Notes under the pieces: generated by a model
The model's database searches: none
Told to the model about the DNA's origin: nothing
Seen by the model: the letters and a program-made list of their open reading frames with translations, nothing else
Translations under genes and position numbers: made by a program
Source of the DNA: Burkholderiales bacterium
GTDB lineage: Bacteria; Pseudomonadota; Gammaproteobacteria; Burkholderiales; Burkholderiaceae_C
Direction of reading: 5' to 3'
DNA: 64,000 bases
Assembly: GCA_029268225.1 (NCBI GenBank)
Contig: JAJUGJ010000004.1
Coordinates: forward strand, 124,001 to 188,000
Part shown: one piece after another, positions 18,847-28,454 of the stretch
How the letters are laid out: every line of letters starts with the position of its first letter
Position numbering within the stretch: position 1 is the stretch's first letter

Positions 18847-20346
18847 TCACTGAAAAGCCACCTCGGCAAAGCTGCGCAGCTTGCGGCTGTGGAGTTGTCC
18901 GGCACGCTCGCTGCGCAAACGCTCGATGGCGCGCAGACCGATGCGCAGATGCTGATCGACCCGCTCGCGGTAGAACTGGTTGGCCATGCCCGGCAACTTG
19001 AGCTCACCGTGCAGCGGCTTGTCGCTCACACACAGCAAGGTGCCGTAGGGCACCCGAAAGCGAAAGCCGTTGGCCGCGATGGTGGCGCTTTCCATGTCCA
19101 GCGCCACGGCGCGGCTCTGACTGAAACGCCGCTCGGGCTCGCGCTGCGGCAGCAACTCCCAATTGCGGTTGTCGGTGGACGCCACCGTGCCGGTGCGCAT
19201 GATGCGCTTGAGTTCGTAGCCATGCAACTGCGTCACATCGGCCACCGCGCCTTCCAGCGCCAACTGGATTTCAGCCAGCGGCGGAATCGGCACCCACAGC
19301 GGCAGGTCTTCGTCGAGCACATGGTCTTCACGGACGTAGCCGTGGGCCAGCACATAGTCCCCCAGTTGCTGCGAGTTGCGCAGGCCCGCACAGTGGCCCA
19401 GCATGATCCAGGCATGTGGACGCAGCACCGCGATGTGATCGGTGATGGTCTTGGCATTGGCCGGCCCCACCCCGATGTTGACCATGGTGATGCCACTGCG
19501 GTCCTTGCGCATCAGGTGGTAAGCGGGCATCTGCGGCAAACGAGGTGGCACCGCCCCCTGAGCGTCGATGACCTCGACAGCCTGCCCCACCCGGCGCGTG
19601 ATGACGTTGCCTGGCTCGATGAACGCAATGCAATCGTCATCGTCGCGTGGATGGGCCGGATCGGGCGCACGGCGCATCAATTCGTGCCCCATGCGAACGA
19701 ACTCGTCGATGTAGAACTGATAGTTCGTGAACAGCACGAAGTTCTGGAAGTGCTCGGGCGACGTGCCGGTGTAATGGCGCAGGCGGTGCAGTGAGTAGTC
19801 CACGCGCGGTGCGGTGAACAGCGCCAGCGGCCGAGGTGCGCCCCCCCGTCGCTCATAGGTGCCATTGGCGATGCCATCGTCCATCGAGGCCAGATCGGGC
19901 AGGTCAAACAGGTCACTCAACAGCAAGCGCCGCTCAGGCGTGAGACTGCCTTCCAAGTGCTGGTGTTCCCCCAGGCTGAAATGGATGGGGATCGGATCTC
20001 CACCCAACCCCACCTCCAGCGAGACACCGTGGTTGGCCAGCAGCAACTCGAACTGCACGCGGTAGTAGTCGGCGTACAGGTCGGGGCGGGTCAGCGTGGT
20101 CTCGTAAGTACCGGGGCCGGCCACAAAGCCATAGGACAGGCGCGAGTCGGCGCGGGCAACGGTGTCGGTGTGCACACGCACGAAGGGGTACTTGCCCCGC
20201 ACGGGCTGGCGGAAATTTTCACCGGCCACGAAGCGCTGCAGCGACTGGCGCAGGTGCGCGATCTGGGCATCGTAGAGCTGGGTCACGTAGGCCAGGGCCG
20301 CATCGGCCTGGTCGAATCGCTGGGTGGGGAACTTCGGGGCAGCCAT
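18847..20346 (-). CDS. amn: AMP nucleosidase
   Basis: Hydrolyses AMP to adenine and ribose 5-phosphate, adjusting the adenylate pool. The 499-residue protein has the Amn N-terminal regulatory domain (residues ~10-190, with RVHTDTVARADSRLSYGF) and a C-terminal PNP-family phosphorylase fold carrying GITMVNIGVGPANAKTITDH, MLGHCAGLR and the ribose-binding ALDMESATIAANGFRFRVP. Its length is slightly above the 484-residue E. coli enzyme. It stands alone, with a 129-bp gap (nothing recognisable) to exbD and converging with the HigA-like gene. Confidence 0.95.
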   Translation of the reverse strand: MAAPKFPTQRFDQADAALAYVTQLYDAQIAHLRQSLQRFVAGENFRQPVRGKYPFVRVHTDTVARADSRLSYGFVAGPGTYETTLTRPDLYADYYRVQFELLLANHGVSLEVGLGGDPIPIHFSLGEHQHLEGSLTPERRLLLSDLFDLPDLASMDDGIANGTYERRGGAPRPLALFTAPRVDYSLHRLRHYTGTSPEHFQNFVLFTNYQFYIDEFVRMGHELMRRAPDPAHPRDDDDCIAFIEPGNVITRRVGQAVEVIDAQGAVPPRLPQMPAYHLMRKDRSGITMVNIGVGPANAKTITDHIAVLRPHAWIMLGHCAGLRNSQQLGDYVLAHGYVREDHVLDEDLPLWVPIPPLAEIQLALEGAVADVTQLHGYELKRIMRTGTVASTDNRNWELLPQREPERRFSQSRAVALDMESATIAANGFRFRVPYGTLLCVSDKPLHGELKLPGMANQFYRERVDQHLRIGLRAIERLRSERAGQLHSRKLRSFAEVAFQ

Positions 20347-20475
20347 CTCAGGTCCTGACCAACAGTCAACGTGAAACCATTGTGCGCTGCATCACGGCGT
20401 CCGCGCCAGGGCGCAGGGCCCGCGGCGGGAGCGGCTGTCGTGTCCAGCCGACACCCCTTGCGTCTGGGCTGACAG

Positions 20476-20910
20476 TCAGGGCCGCACGCCCGTCTCGGGC
20501 GGCGCTTCGGTGACGAAAGCCACGCGTTGCAGGCCCGCTTGCTGGATCGCGCCGATGAGCTCGGCGACACGGCCGTAGGGCACGCTCTGGTCGGCACGCA
20601 ACTGCACTTCGGTATCCGGGCGCTGGCTTGCCAGGGCACGGGCCCGGTCTGACAGCGCGGCCAGGGTGCTGGCTTGCTCGTCCAGGTACAGGCGGCCATC
20701 GGCACGCAAGGTGACTTGCATGGTGGCCGACGGTGCGGTGGTGACCGGGGCATCGGTCTGGGGGAGATCAAGCGGCAAGCGGGCCCCCAGCAGCGGCGCC
20801 GTGACCATGAAAATGATGAGCAGCACCAGCATGACGTCGATGAGCGGCGTCATGTTGATGTCGCTGAAGGGGCGTTGCCCCTGGGGGCGGGTCAGGCGGC
20901 CAAATGCCAT
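20476..20910 (-). CDS. exbD: ExbD/TolR-family proton-channel subunit
   Basis: A 144-residue inner-membrane protein with one N-terminal helix. INMTPLIDVMLVLLIIFMV carries the proton-path Asp of this family; a periplasmic TolR/ExbD domain follows (VTLRADGRLYLDEQ ... VQLRADQSVPYGRVAELI). Together with the ExbB-like gene 12 bp upstream it would harvest the proton motive force for TonB- or Tol-type work. No tonB, tolA, tolB or pal is nearby, so the assignment as ExbD rather than TolR is not certain. Confidence 0.88.
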   Translation of the reverse strand: MAFGRLTRPQGQRPFSDINMTPLIDVMLVLLIIFMVTAPLLGARLPLDLPQTDAPVTTAPSATMQVTLRADGRLYLDEQASTLAALSDRARALASQRPDTEVQLRADQSVPYGRVAELIGAIQQAGLQRVAFVTEAPPETGVRP

Positions 20911-20922
20911 GGTGACGGCACC

Positions 20923-21573
20923 TCAGTCGGGACGGACGAGCAAGGTGTCGCGCAGGTCGAGCGCAAAGCCTTCAAGGTCAGCCTCGCACGCAGCGATGCG
21001 TTTGCCAAACAGGTTGTAGGCGAGCACCGCAGGGATGGCCACCGCCAGGCCGGCAGCGGTCATGACAAGCGCCTCGCCCACGGGGCCGGCAATTTGATCC
21101 AGACCAGCCGAACCCGAGCGGCCGATGGCCTGCATGGCATGAAAGACGCCCCAGACCGTGCCGAACAGCCCCACAAAGGGAGAAACGGCGCCCACCGAGG
21201 CCAAGAGCACCTGCCCAGCCTGCAAGCGCAAGAGCACGCCTTGCAGGCTGTCTCGCAGCCGACGGGTGAGTTGTGCTTCGGGCATGGCACGGGTAGCCAA
21301 AGTGCCGGGGGCCTCGGGCACCTGCACTGCGTCAACCAAGGGCAGCAACACGCCGTCTCGGTCCAGCGTTTGCAGGGCAGAGCGGGCCGAGGCCAGGTCG
21401 GCGGCACGCCAGAAAGCCACGGTGCCGACCCGCAGGTCGCGACGCGCCCGCGCCAGCAGCCAGGCTTTCCAGAAGATGACGGCCCAGGTGCTGATGGACA
21501 TCATCAGGAGCACCAGGGCCACCGCACGACCCACGGTGTCGGCTTGCTGCCAGAACGGTGCCAAAGCCTGCAT
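20923..21573 (-). CDS. exbB: MotA/TolQ/ExbB-family proton channel
   Basis: A 216-residue protein with an N-terminal helix (VALVLLMMSISTWAVIFWKAW), a cytoplasmic stretch and a C-terminal helical pair containing SVGAVSPFVGLFGTVWGVFHAM, the ExbB/TolQ hallmark, and ALVMTAAGLAVAIPAVLAYN. It sits between dapB (23 bp upstream) and exbD (12 bp downstream) on the same strand, so bamE-dapB-exbB-exbD probably forms one transcript. A likely client is the TonB receptor at 33970, but that is inferred. Confidence 0.9.
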   Translation of the reverse strand: MQALAPFWQQADTVGRAVALVLLMMSISTWAVIFWKAWLLARARRDLRVGTVAFWRAADLASARSALQTLDRDGVLLPLVDAVQVPEAPGTLATRAMPEAQLTRRLRDSLQGVLLRLQAGQVLLASVGAVSPFVGLFGTVWGVFHAMQAIGRSGSAGLDQIAGPVGEALVMTAAGLAVAIPAVLAYNLFGKRIAACEADLEGFALDLRDTLLVRPD

Positions 21574-21596
21574 GGGGCGCCCTCGCGAAGGTGGTG

Positions 21597-22433
21597 TTAC
21601 TTGAGCCCCAGCACGTCGTCCATGCCGAACAGGCCATGCGGCTGGTGTGCCAGGAAGCGCACGGCACGCAAACTGCCCTGCGCATAGGTGGCGCGGCTGG
21701 AGGACTTGTGCGTGATCTCGATGCGCTCACCAATGCCGGCAAACAACACGGTGTGGTCACCCACGACGTCACCACCCCGGATGGTGGCAAAGCCGATGGT
21801 GGACGGATCGCGCTCACCGGTGACACCCTCACGGCCATACACGGCACATTCCTTGAGGTCGCGCCCGACGGCCTCGGCCACCACCTCGCCCATCTTCAGC
21901 GCCGTGCCGCTTGGGGCATCGACCTTGTGGCGGTGGTGCGCCTCGATGATCTCGATGTCGTAGCCCTCTTTGAGGGCCTTGGCCGCCTGTGCCAGCAGCT
22001 TGAAGACGACGTTGACGCCCACGGCCATGTTGGGGGCCATGACGATGGCGATGTCGCGCGCGGCGTCCTTGATTTCGGCCTTCTGCTCGTCGGTGAAGCC
22101 GGTGGTGCCGATCACCATGTTGACCCCGAGTTCGCGGCAGACACGCAAATGCGCCAAAGTGCCTTCGGGACGGGTGAAATCGATGAGGTACTTGGCGTTC
22201 TTCAGCCCCTCGCGCAGGTCCGGGGTGATGACGACACCGCTTTGCACCCCCAGGTAGGCGGTGGCATCGGCCCCCAGGGCCGGGCTGCCCGGGATGTCAA
22301 GGGCGCCGGCCAAGCGCGCGTCCGGCGCGTTCTGGATGGCTTCGATCAGCATGCGCCCCATGCGGCCCGATGCGCCCGCGATCGCGATGGCGTGGTGGGG
22401 GTGGCTGGTGGAGGGGGAAGCGGCGGTGCTCAT
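21597..22433 (-). CDS. dapB: 4-hydroxy-tetrahydrodipicolinate reductase
   Basis: NAD(P)H-dependent step of lysine/diaminopimelate synthesis. The 278-residue protein has the N-terminal dinucleotide motif [18 protein letters not shown], the signature [23 protein letters not shown] with the catalytic His and Lys, and a C-terminal [19 protein letters not shown]. The first ~12 residues are a Ser/Pro/His-rich extension before the fold. The order bamE-dapB-exbB-exbD places it in the middle of an envelope-related operon. Confidence 0.96.
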   Translation of the reverse strand: MSTAASPSTSHPHHAIAIAGASGRMGRMLIEAIQNAPDARLAGALDIPGSPALGADATAYLGVQSGVVITPDLREGLKNAKYLIDFTRPEGTLAHLRVCRELGVNMVIGTTGFTDEQKAEIKDAARDIAIVMAPNMAVGVNVVFKLLAQAAKALKEGYDIEIIEAHHRHKVDAPSGTALKMGEVVAEAVGRDLKECAVYGREGVTGERDPSTIGFATIRGGDVVGDHTVLFAGIGERIEITHKSSSRATYAQGSLRAVRFLAHQPHGLFGMDDVLGLK

Positions 22434-22516
22434 GCGGGTTCTCGGTGAACGATCAGGAAAGGTCCCGTGGTACGGAACCTGAAGGACAAGACAAGAGACG
22501 GAGGCCTGCAGCAGGC

Positions 22517-23083
22517 TCAGCGGCTGCCGCCTTCCAGCGGCGGATAGGCGCGTGCCGCGCCCTGGGGAAGCTGGGCCACTGGCTGGGCCTGAGGCGGCGC
22601 GGGCAGCTTGGCAATCTGCTCGGGTGTCAGGTTGGCGGGTGGGTCCTTGCGATCCAGGGGCTTGGCGATGGAGGCGACGAATTCGTTCTCGGACGGCAGC
22701 TCGGCCGTATCGAAGCGGGCCACGACGTCGTTTTCAAAGAAAACGGTGATGGTGCGCTTCTGGTCGGCCACGCCTTGGCGACGGATGGTGAAGACATAGT
22801 CCCAGCGGTTCGCGTGGAAGGGATCCGCCAGCAAGGGGGTTCCGAGGATCTCGCGCACCTGCGCACGGCCCAAACCAGGCTGAATCAAGGCCATCACCTC
22901 CTGGGTGACGACGTTGCCCTGCACGACGTCGACGCGGTAGGGCTCCAGCAAGCCGAACAGGGTCTCGGGCTTGCTCCAGGACACGTTGCCCGTGCTGCCA
23001 CAGGCGGTCAACAGCACGACGGGGGCCAAGGCAAGGAGGACTCGGCGAAGCGGGGTCTGCGTCATGGGGGAGGCTCGGTTCAT
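22517..23083 (-). CDS. bamE: Outer-membrane assembly lipoprotein BamE (OmlA)
   Basis: A lipoprotein with an N-terminal helix and lipobox LLTAC, giving an acylated Cys after cleavage. The mature part has the BamE/SmpA fold: [28 protein letters not shown], then [10 protein letters not shown] and [14 protein letters not shown]. BamE is an accessory subunit of the beta-barrel assembly complex, needed for porins and TonB receptors like those in this window. It is longer than E. coli BamE because of a Pro/Gln-rich C-terminal tail. ATGs at 23083 and 23065 are both possible; neither has a strong Shine-Dalgarno. It is divergent from fur, a common arrangement in proteobacteria. Confidence 0.92.
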   Translation of the reverse strand: MNRASPMTQTPLRRVLLALAPVVLLTACGSTGNVSWSKPETLFGLLEPYRVDVVQGNVVTQEVMALIQPGLGRAQVREILGTPLLADPFHANRWDYVFTIRRQGVADQKRTITVFFENDVVARFDTAELPSENEFVASIAKPLDRKDPPANLTPEQIAKLPAPPQAQPVAQLPQGAARAYPPLEGGSR

Positions 23084-23203
23084 ACGAAAGGACACAAAAG
23101 GCGCACCAAGATGGCCCGACGGTTTCAAAGGTCGAAGCCATGTCGATATCATTGGGCATTCTAGCGGGGCCGCTCAGGAACTGCCCGCACGATGGAGCCC
23201 ACC

Positions 23204-23659
23204 ATGAATCACGCAGAAGAACTCAAGAGCAGCGGGCTCAAGGCCACCTTGCCCCGCATCAAGATCCTCGAGGTCTTTCAACAGGCCCAACAACGCCACA
23301 TGACGGCCGAAGAGGTCTACAAGATCCTGCTCAACGATGGGTCGGACATCGGCTTGGCCACCGTGTACCGGGTGCTGATGCAGTTCGAGCAGGCCGGCCT
23401 GCTGTCGCGCAACCATTTCGAGGCCGGCAAGGCCGTGTTCGAACTCAACGAAGGGCAACACCACGACCATCTGGTGTGTGTGCACTGCGGTCGCGTCGAG
23501 GAGTTCTACGACGCCGAGATCGAGCGTCGCCAGCAACAGATCGCGGAAGAACGCGGCTACAAACTGCAGGACCATGCGCTGTCACTGTATGTGGTCTGCA
23601 ACCGCCCGGAATGCCAGAGCAAGGGCGGCACCGGCGGTCACGTACACCACCACGGCTGA
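23204..23659 (+). CDS. fur: Ferric uptake regulator
   Basis: A 151-residue Fe2+-dependent repressor. The N-terminal winged helix (LKSSGLKATLPRIKILEVF, MTAEEVYKILLNDGSDIGLATVYRVL) is followed by the metal-binding domain with HHDHLVCVHCGRVEEFYD (His cluster and first Cys pair) and a His-rich C-terminus. The ATG at 23204 follows GGAG at 6 nt; an ATG at 23192 is the alternative. It is very probably the regulator for the three Fur-box-like sites at 30156, 31526 and 33863. Confidence 0.96.
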   Translation: MNHAEELKSSGLKATLPRIKILEVFQQAQQRHMTAEEVYKILLNDGSDIGLATVYRVLMQFEQAGLLSRNHFEAGKAVFELNEGQHHDHLVCVHCGRVEEFYDAEIERRQQQIAEERGYKLQDHALSLYVVCNRPECQSKGGTGGHVHHHG

Positions 23660-23688
23660 GGCGTCGCGCGGCCTGCCTCGCGCCGCGT

Positions 23689-24657
23689 TCAGAGCCCGCC
23701 GCGCTCCATGGCGCGCTGGTGGCGCTCGGTGAATTCCTTGTAGGTGTCGATGCCGCGCAGTTGCAGCACGGTGTTGCGCACGGCAGCCTCGACCAGCACA
23801 GCCAGGTTGCGCCCAGCATCCACCGCGATCACGGCCTTGCGCACGGCCACCCCCATCACCTCTTCGTACAGGGGCTCGTAGGGCAGACGCTCGAACTCGC
23901 GCTCCATGGTCTCCTTGCGTACCAGGTGCACGATGAGTTTGAGCCGCATCTTGCGACGCACGGCGGTTTCGCCAAAAATCGCCTTGATGTCGAGCAGGCC
24001 GATGCCGCGCACTTCGAGCAGGTTCTGCAGCAGTTCGGGGCAGCGGCCTTCGATGGCGGTGCGTGAGACGCGGTACAGGTCGACGGCATCGTCGGCCACC
24101 AGGCCGTGACCGCGTGAAATGAGCTCCAGACCCAGTTCGCTCTTGCCCAGGCCGGACTCACCGGTGAGCATGACGCCCAGCCCCAGGATGTCCATGAACA
24201 CCCCGTGACGGGTGATGCGCTCGGCGAAATGGTGTGTGAGGTAGCCGCGCAGCACGTCGATGACGTGACCGGCCGGTTCTTGCGTGACGAACAGCGGGAT
24301 GCCCGCGCGGCCACACATGGCCATCAGCTTGTCGGAAGGCGCCTCGCCATCGGCGACGACCACGACGGGAGGCTCCAGGGTCACGATGCGCTGGATGCGG
24401 CGTTCCTGGTCTTCGGGGGTGGCATTCGAGAAGTACGCGGTTTCGCGTCGGCCGACGATCTGCACCCGGTAGGGGTGGATGTAGTTGAGGTAACCCACCA
24501 GATCCGCCGCCGACTGGGCGAACTGCACGGCCGCTTCATCGAACCGGCGCTCGGGGTGGGCGTGTCCGGCCACCCATTCCCAGTGCAAAGCCGCACGGTT
24601 GGCTTCGAACAGCGCCTCGGCGCTGATGATGGCAAGGTCTTTGAGGCTCACGGGCAT
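23689..24657 (-). CDS. hprK: HPr kinase/phosphorylase
   Basis: Phosphorylates and dephosphorylates Ser of HPr-type PTS carriers. The 322-residue protein has an N-terminal domain (residues ~1-130) and a kinase domain with P-loop [34 protein letters not shown] and the HprK signature [15 protein letters not shown]. The start [11 protein letters not shown] at 24657 was chosen over an upstream frame start. It follows ptsN on the same strand, as in many betaproteobacteria, where HprK works with an incomplete PTS for regulation and not for sugar import. Confidence 0.95.
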   Translation of the reverse strand: MPVSLKDLAIISAEALFEANRAALHWEWVAGHAHPERRFDEAAVQFAQSAADLVGYLNYIHPYRVQIVGRRETAYFSNATPEDQERRIQRIVTLEPPVVVVADGEAPSDKLMAMCGRAGIPLFVTQEPAGHVIDVLRGYLTHHFAERITRHGVFMDILGLGVMLTGESGLGKSELGLELISRGHGLVADDAVDLYRVSRTAIEGRCPELLQNLLEVRGIGLLDIKAIFGETAVRRKMRLKLIVHLVRKETMEREFERLPYEPLYEEVMGVAVRKAVIAVDAGRNLAVLVEAAVRNTVLQLRGIDTYKEFTERHQRAMERGGL

Positions 24658-24718
24658 ATGGTTGGGGGGCGTCCTTCTCGGAACCTCATGATGCCGCAAC
24701 CGCGAACCCGCAGCTGCG

Positions 24719-25189
24719 TCAGGCTACCGATTTGAGGGGCTGCCAGCGTTCAATGAGGCCATGCACCTCGGCGGCATCGGCCTCGGCGCGCAAGCGCTCA
24801 CGCAGTTCACGGTTGGAGAGCATCTCTGCGATCTCGGAGAGGATCTCGAGGTGGCTCTGGGTGGCTGCCTCGGGCACCAGCAGGAATATCAGCAGGTTGA
24901 CGGGTTCGTCGTCCGGCGCATCGAAGGGAATCGGGTGGCTCAGGCGGATGACCGCTGCCAGGGGGTGTTTCAGTCCCTTGATGCGGCCATGCGGGATCGC
25001 CACGCCATGCCCCAGTCCCGTGGACCCCAGGCGCTCCCGCGCAAAGAGGTTGTCCGTGACCGTGGCCCGCGCGATGGCATGCTGGTTCTCAAAGAGCAGG
25101 CCTGCCGCTTCGAAGACGCGCTTCTTGCTCGTGGCGTCCACGTCCACCAGCACCTGGCTGACGGGAAGGATGGCGGAAAGACGGTTCAT
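24719..25189 (-). CDS. ptsN: PTS IIA-Ntr regulatory protein
   Basis: A 156-residue EIIA of the mannitol/fructose-type fold. The phosphorylatable His is in [16 protein letters not shown], and [27 protein letters not shown] matches the family core. The nitrogen-PTS relays phosphate for regulation of potassium, nitrogen and carbon functions. The start MNRLSAILP at 25189 fits the family length. The 259 bp between it and hpf contain an intrinsic terminator, so ptsN-hprK probably has its own promoter. Confidence 0.94.
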   Translation of the reverse strand: MNRLSAILPVSQVLVDVDATSKKRVFEAAGLLFENQHAIARATVTDNLFARERLGSTGLGHGVAIPHGRIKGLKHPLAAVIRLSHPIPFDAPDDEPVNLLIFLLVPEAATQSHLEILSEIAEMLSNRELRERLRAEADAAEVHGLIERWQPLKSVA

Positions 25190-25344
25190 CTGAGTACAAG
25201 CAGGCTGGGCAGCAAAGGCCTTGCCCCGACGACGGGGAGGGGTGAGCGGCGGATTATAGGAAAAAGTGAACCCCTTGGCGGGCAATTGTGCGCCGAATGC
25301 TGCGCCGCAGCAAGGGGCGCACCCACCCCGGCCTGGCACCCCAT

Positions 25345-25368
25345 GAAAAACGGCCCCAGAGGGGCCGT
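25345..25368 (-). terminator. Intrinsic terminator after hpf
   Basis: Minus-strand stem CGGCCCC (25367-25361) with GGGGCCG (25357-25351), loop TCT, then TTTTTC. It separates hpf from ptsN-hprK. Confidence 0.82.
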
Positions 25369-25448
25369 CAACTTGGTGCTCACCTGCGCTGGCGACCCGC
25401 AATCAGGTCGCACCAAGCACACTGCTCGCCACGCGGTCGTCCGCGCGC

Positions 25449-25799
25449 TTATTGCATGGCATCCATTCCAAGGTCATGGTGCTTGATGGATTCGTGGTGG
25501 TGATCCTGGGTACGTTCCTTGTGACGACAAACCTGGCGATCCAGCTTGTCCATCAGTTGATCAATGGCGGCATACAGGTCTTCGTGGGCGTTCTCCACGA
25601 AAATGTCCTTGCCTTTGACATGCAGGTTCACTTCAGCCTTCTGGCGACGTTCCTTTTCCTTTTGTTTCTCCACGGACAGGATGACGTTCACATCGACAAC
25701 CTGATCGAAATGACGGGTCACTCTCTCCAGCTTGGTCATGACGTACTCGCGCAGGGCTGGAGTCACTTCAAGATGGTGGCCACTGATCGTCAAATTCAT
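25449..25799 (-). CDS. hpf: Ribosome hibernation-promoting factor / sigma-54 modulation protein
   Basis: A 116-residue short-form [30 protein letters not shown] (cited in parts), [28 protein letters not shown], and a His-rich C-terminal tail ([12 protein letters not shown]). It binds the 30S decoding centre in stationary phase and supports 100S dimer formation. The ATG at 25799 has a strong AAAGGAGG site. In relatives it is preceded by rpoN; here the upstream gene is a divergent PglL-type ligase and no rpoN is in view. Confidence 0.95.
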   Translation of the reverse strand: MNLTISGHHLEVTPALREYVMTKLERVTRHFDQVVDVNVILSVEKQKEKERRQKAEVNLHVKGKDIFVENAHEDLYAAIDQLMDKLDRQVCRHKERTQDHHHESIKHHDLGMDAMQ

Positions 25800-26022
25800 A
25801 CTGCCTCCTTTCGAGAGCAGGGGGTGTTGAAAACAACCGGCTGACTGTGCACCTGAGCGGTGCATAAAGTGCCACCCGGGAATCCAGTGTGCCCATCTCC
25901 AAGCCTGATGACAAGGGCGTGACATGGGGGTTTGTCTGGATCACGCGCCCTGGAGGGAGAAAAGATTTTGTCTGTTGAGACAGGTCAATCGAAGCGCGGC
26001 GAAGGCCTGACAATAGCGGCCC

Positions 26023-27822
26023 ATGAGCACACCTGATGTTGGCAACTCGCCTCTGGGGCGCACGCCTGTGGCCCCGACTCCGGCCGGATGGGCGTGGGCG
26101 CTGCTGGCCGTTGTGGCCCCGACGCTGATTGCCGCCCACGACCCGCCTTCCGTGACCTTTTACAACCAGGCGCTGGCCGTGCTGGGCTGGGGCTTGTGGC
26201 TAGCATGGATGGGCGGCTCGCCGCTGGCCGTGCCCACCACCGCCACGCGCGGCCAGGCTGCTGGCTGGGGCCTGACTGGCATGCTGGGCGCCTTGGCACT
26301 GGCAGCCTTCGGCGCCAGTGTGTTCGGCACGCTGCCGGTGGGCTTGAGCTTGATGGGCGGCGGCATGAGCTTGGCCGCCTTGCTGGCCCTGCGCAGCGGT
26401 TGGGCACAAGGACAAGCGGCCTGCCGCGACACGATGGCCGAACTGTTCTTCGGTGCGCTGGCCGTGGCCGGCGGCGTGGGTCTGCTGCTGGCTGCTGTGC
26501 AGGTGTTCATGCCCGAATGGGCCGATGGCACGCTGATCGCCCGACCCAATATGGCCGGCCGTGCGGTCGGCAATCTGCGCCAGCCCAATCACTTCAGCAC
26601 CTTGCTGGTGTTTGCCTCGGCCGGTTTTGCCTGGCTGGGTGCACGCCAGCGTTTGCGCCCAGCGCTGGCCGCACTGGGCGTGGCGTTGTGCATTGCGGGC
26701 ATCGTGTGGACCGCGTCGCGCACCGGCATGGTGGCCATGGTGTTCCTGAGCGCCTGGGGCCTGCTCGACCGACGCCTGCCTCGTGTGCTGCGCCTGACCT
26801 TGGCTGCGGCACCACTGGTGTACGCCGCCTGGTGGGGCGGCATGTGGTGGCTGTCCCATGCCGACCGAACGGTGGCCTTTGCGGGCGAGGCACGGTTGCA
26901 CGATGGCAGCGACATTTCGTCGTCGCGCTTCAAGATCTGGGCCAATGTGCTGAGCCTGATTCAACAACACCCATGGTGGGGCGTGGGCTACGGGGAGTTC
27001 AACCTGGCTTGGACCTTGACGCCGTTTCCAGATCGGCCGCTGGCCTTTTTCGACCACACCCATAACGTGGTCCTGCAATGGGCCGTGGAGTTGGGCATTC
27101 CGGCGGCCATCGTGCTGAGCCTGTTGGCGCTATGGGGCTGGTGGGCGCTGGTGCGCCCCGGCACCGGCAGCGAACGGCGTAGCGGCGAGCCCGCGACCGT
27201 GGGCGCCGCGGCCGTGATCGTGACGACGGCAGGCCTGCACAGTTTGCTGGAGTACCCGCTGTGGTACAGCTACTTCCTGCTGCCCACGGCGTTTGCATGG
27301 GGGCTCGGGCTGGGGGCACGGGAGGGGGTGGGCACCGCCGTTTCGGTCTCCCGCCTGCCGCGCTGGCGGACCGCTGGCGGCGTGGTGATGGCCGTGATGG
27401 CCCTGTGGTGTGCGCTGGACTACCAGGCCGCCGCCAACATCTACGCACCCCGCCCCGGAGCCTCGACGCTGGAGCGCCGCATTGCCTTTGCCAAACCCAT
27501 GCCTTGGTGGGGCTACCAGGCGGACTACGCCGATGTGACCGTGGGAGGGGATGACGAGCCCAGCCGCCCCCCGCAGGCCTTCCGCCGCACACTGCACAAC
27601 CTGCTGGACGCCCGCCTGATGATGGCCTATGCCCGGTCTTTGGCCGAGCATGGCGAGGTCGACAAGGCGCGCTTCGTCGTGGCTCGCCTCAAGGAGTTCC
27701 GCAATGGGTCGGCCAAGGCTTTCTTCGCGGCTTGCGAGCGTCCGCCAGCAGCAGCAGGCACGGCGCCGTTCCAATGTGCGCCGCCCCAGCGGCATTACCC
27801 CTGGCGCACGTTGTTGCCCTGA
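26023..27822 (+). CDS. PglL/Wzy-type O-oligosaccharyltransferase (O-antigen ligase family)
   Basis: A 599-residue polytopic membrane protein with about 10-12 helices. The signature RQPNHFSTLLVFASAGFAWLG and the periplasmic Wzy_C region WWGVGYGEFNLAW ... FDHTHNVVLQWAVELGIPA are typical of PglL-type ligases, which move lipid-linked glycans onto pilins or other proteins. The C-terminal ~130 residues form a soluble domain (PWWGYQADYADV onward), as in PglL_A/Wzy_C_2 members. No pilin or glycan-synthesis gene lies next to it. Protein glycosylation is the best guess, with O-antigen ligation the alternative. Confidence 0.85.
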   Translation: MSTPDVGNSPLGRTPVAPTPAGWAWALLAVVAPTLIAAHDPPSVTFYNQALAVLGWGLWLAWMGGSPLAVPTTATRGQAAGWGLTGMLGALALAAFGASVFGTLPVGLSLMGGGMSLAALLALRSGWAQGQAACRDTMAELFFGALAVAGGVGLLLAAVQVFMPEWADGTLIARPNMAGRAVGNLRQPNHFSTLLVFASAGFAWLGARQRLRPALAALGVALCIAGIVWTASRTGMVAMVFLSAWGLLDRRLPRVLRLTLAAAPLVYAAWWGGMWWLSHADRTVAFAGEARLHDGSDISSSRFKIWANVLSLIQQHPWWGVGYGEFNLAWTLTPFPDRPLAFFDHTHNVVLQWAVELGIPAAIVLSLLALWGWWALVRPGTGSERRSGEPATVGAAAVIVTTAGLHSLLEYPLWYSYFLLPTAFAWGLGLGAREGVGTAVSVSRLPRWRTAGGVVMAVMALWCALDYQAAANIYAPRPGASTLERRIAFAKPMPWWGYQADYADVTVGGDDEPSRPPQAFRRTLHNLLDARLMMAYARSLAEHGEVDKARFVVARLKEFRNGSAKAFFAACERPPAAAGTAPFQCAPPQRHYPWRTLLP

Positions 27823-27858
27823 TGGCGGGCAGATGGCCGCACAGGTGGCGATCGCGCC

Positions 27859-28335
27859 TCAAGCCGCCTGCCAGTGCCCGGACTTGCCGCCCTGCTTTTC
27901 CAGCAGCCGCACGTCGGTGATGACCATGCCTTTTTCAGCGGCCTTGCACATGTCGTAAATGGTGAGCAGGCCCACCTGCACGGCGGTGAGGGCCTCCATC
28001 TCGACGCCCGTGGGGCCCACGGTCTGTACGGTTGCGCGGCACGTGACCGCACTGGCGGCCTCGTCCAGCTCAAACTCAACGGCCACCTTGGACAGCGCCA
28101 GCGGGTGGCACAGTGGAATGAGGTCGGCGGTGCGCTTGGCACCCTGGATGGCGGCGATGCGCGCCACACCGAGCACATCGCCTTTGCCGGCACGGCCTTC
28201 CGCGATCAGGGCGAGCGTGCTGGGCAGCATCACGATGCGGCCTTGCGCCACCGCCACGCGCACGGTGGCGGGCTTGGCAGACACGTCCACCATGTGGGCC
28301 TGGCCCTGGGGATCGAAATGGGTCAACTCGGTCAT
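27859..28335 (-). CDS. moaC: Cyclic pyranopterin monophosphate synthase
   Basis: Second enzyme of molybdenum cofactor synthesis, acting after MoaA. The 158-residue protein shows [70 protein letters not shown] and the catalytic Lys-rich segment. The ATG at 28335 matches the family start. It is convergent with the PglL-type gene and divergent from the M48 protease gene 120 bp away. No other moa genes are nearby. Confidence 0.96.
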   Translation of the reverse strand: MTELTHFDPQGQAHMVDVSAKPATVRVAVAQGRIVMLPSTLALIAEGRAGKGDVLGVARIAAIQGAKRTADLIPLCHPLALSKVAVEFELDEAASAVTCRATVQTVGPTGVEMEALTAVQVGLLTIYDMCKAAEKGMVITDVRLLEKQGGKSGHWQAA

Positions 28336-28454
28336 GGGTGGCGAACAGCAAAGCTGCGTAAAGACAGTCAGGAAACCGAACTTTGAGACGCCCTGAGGCT
28401 CTCAAGGCCGTGGCTTCGCAGCATACTGCACCGTTCCATTCGAGTTTTGCGTTC

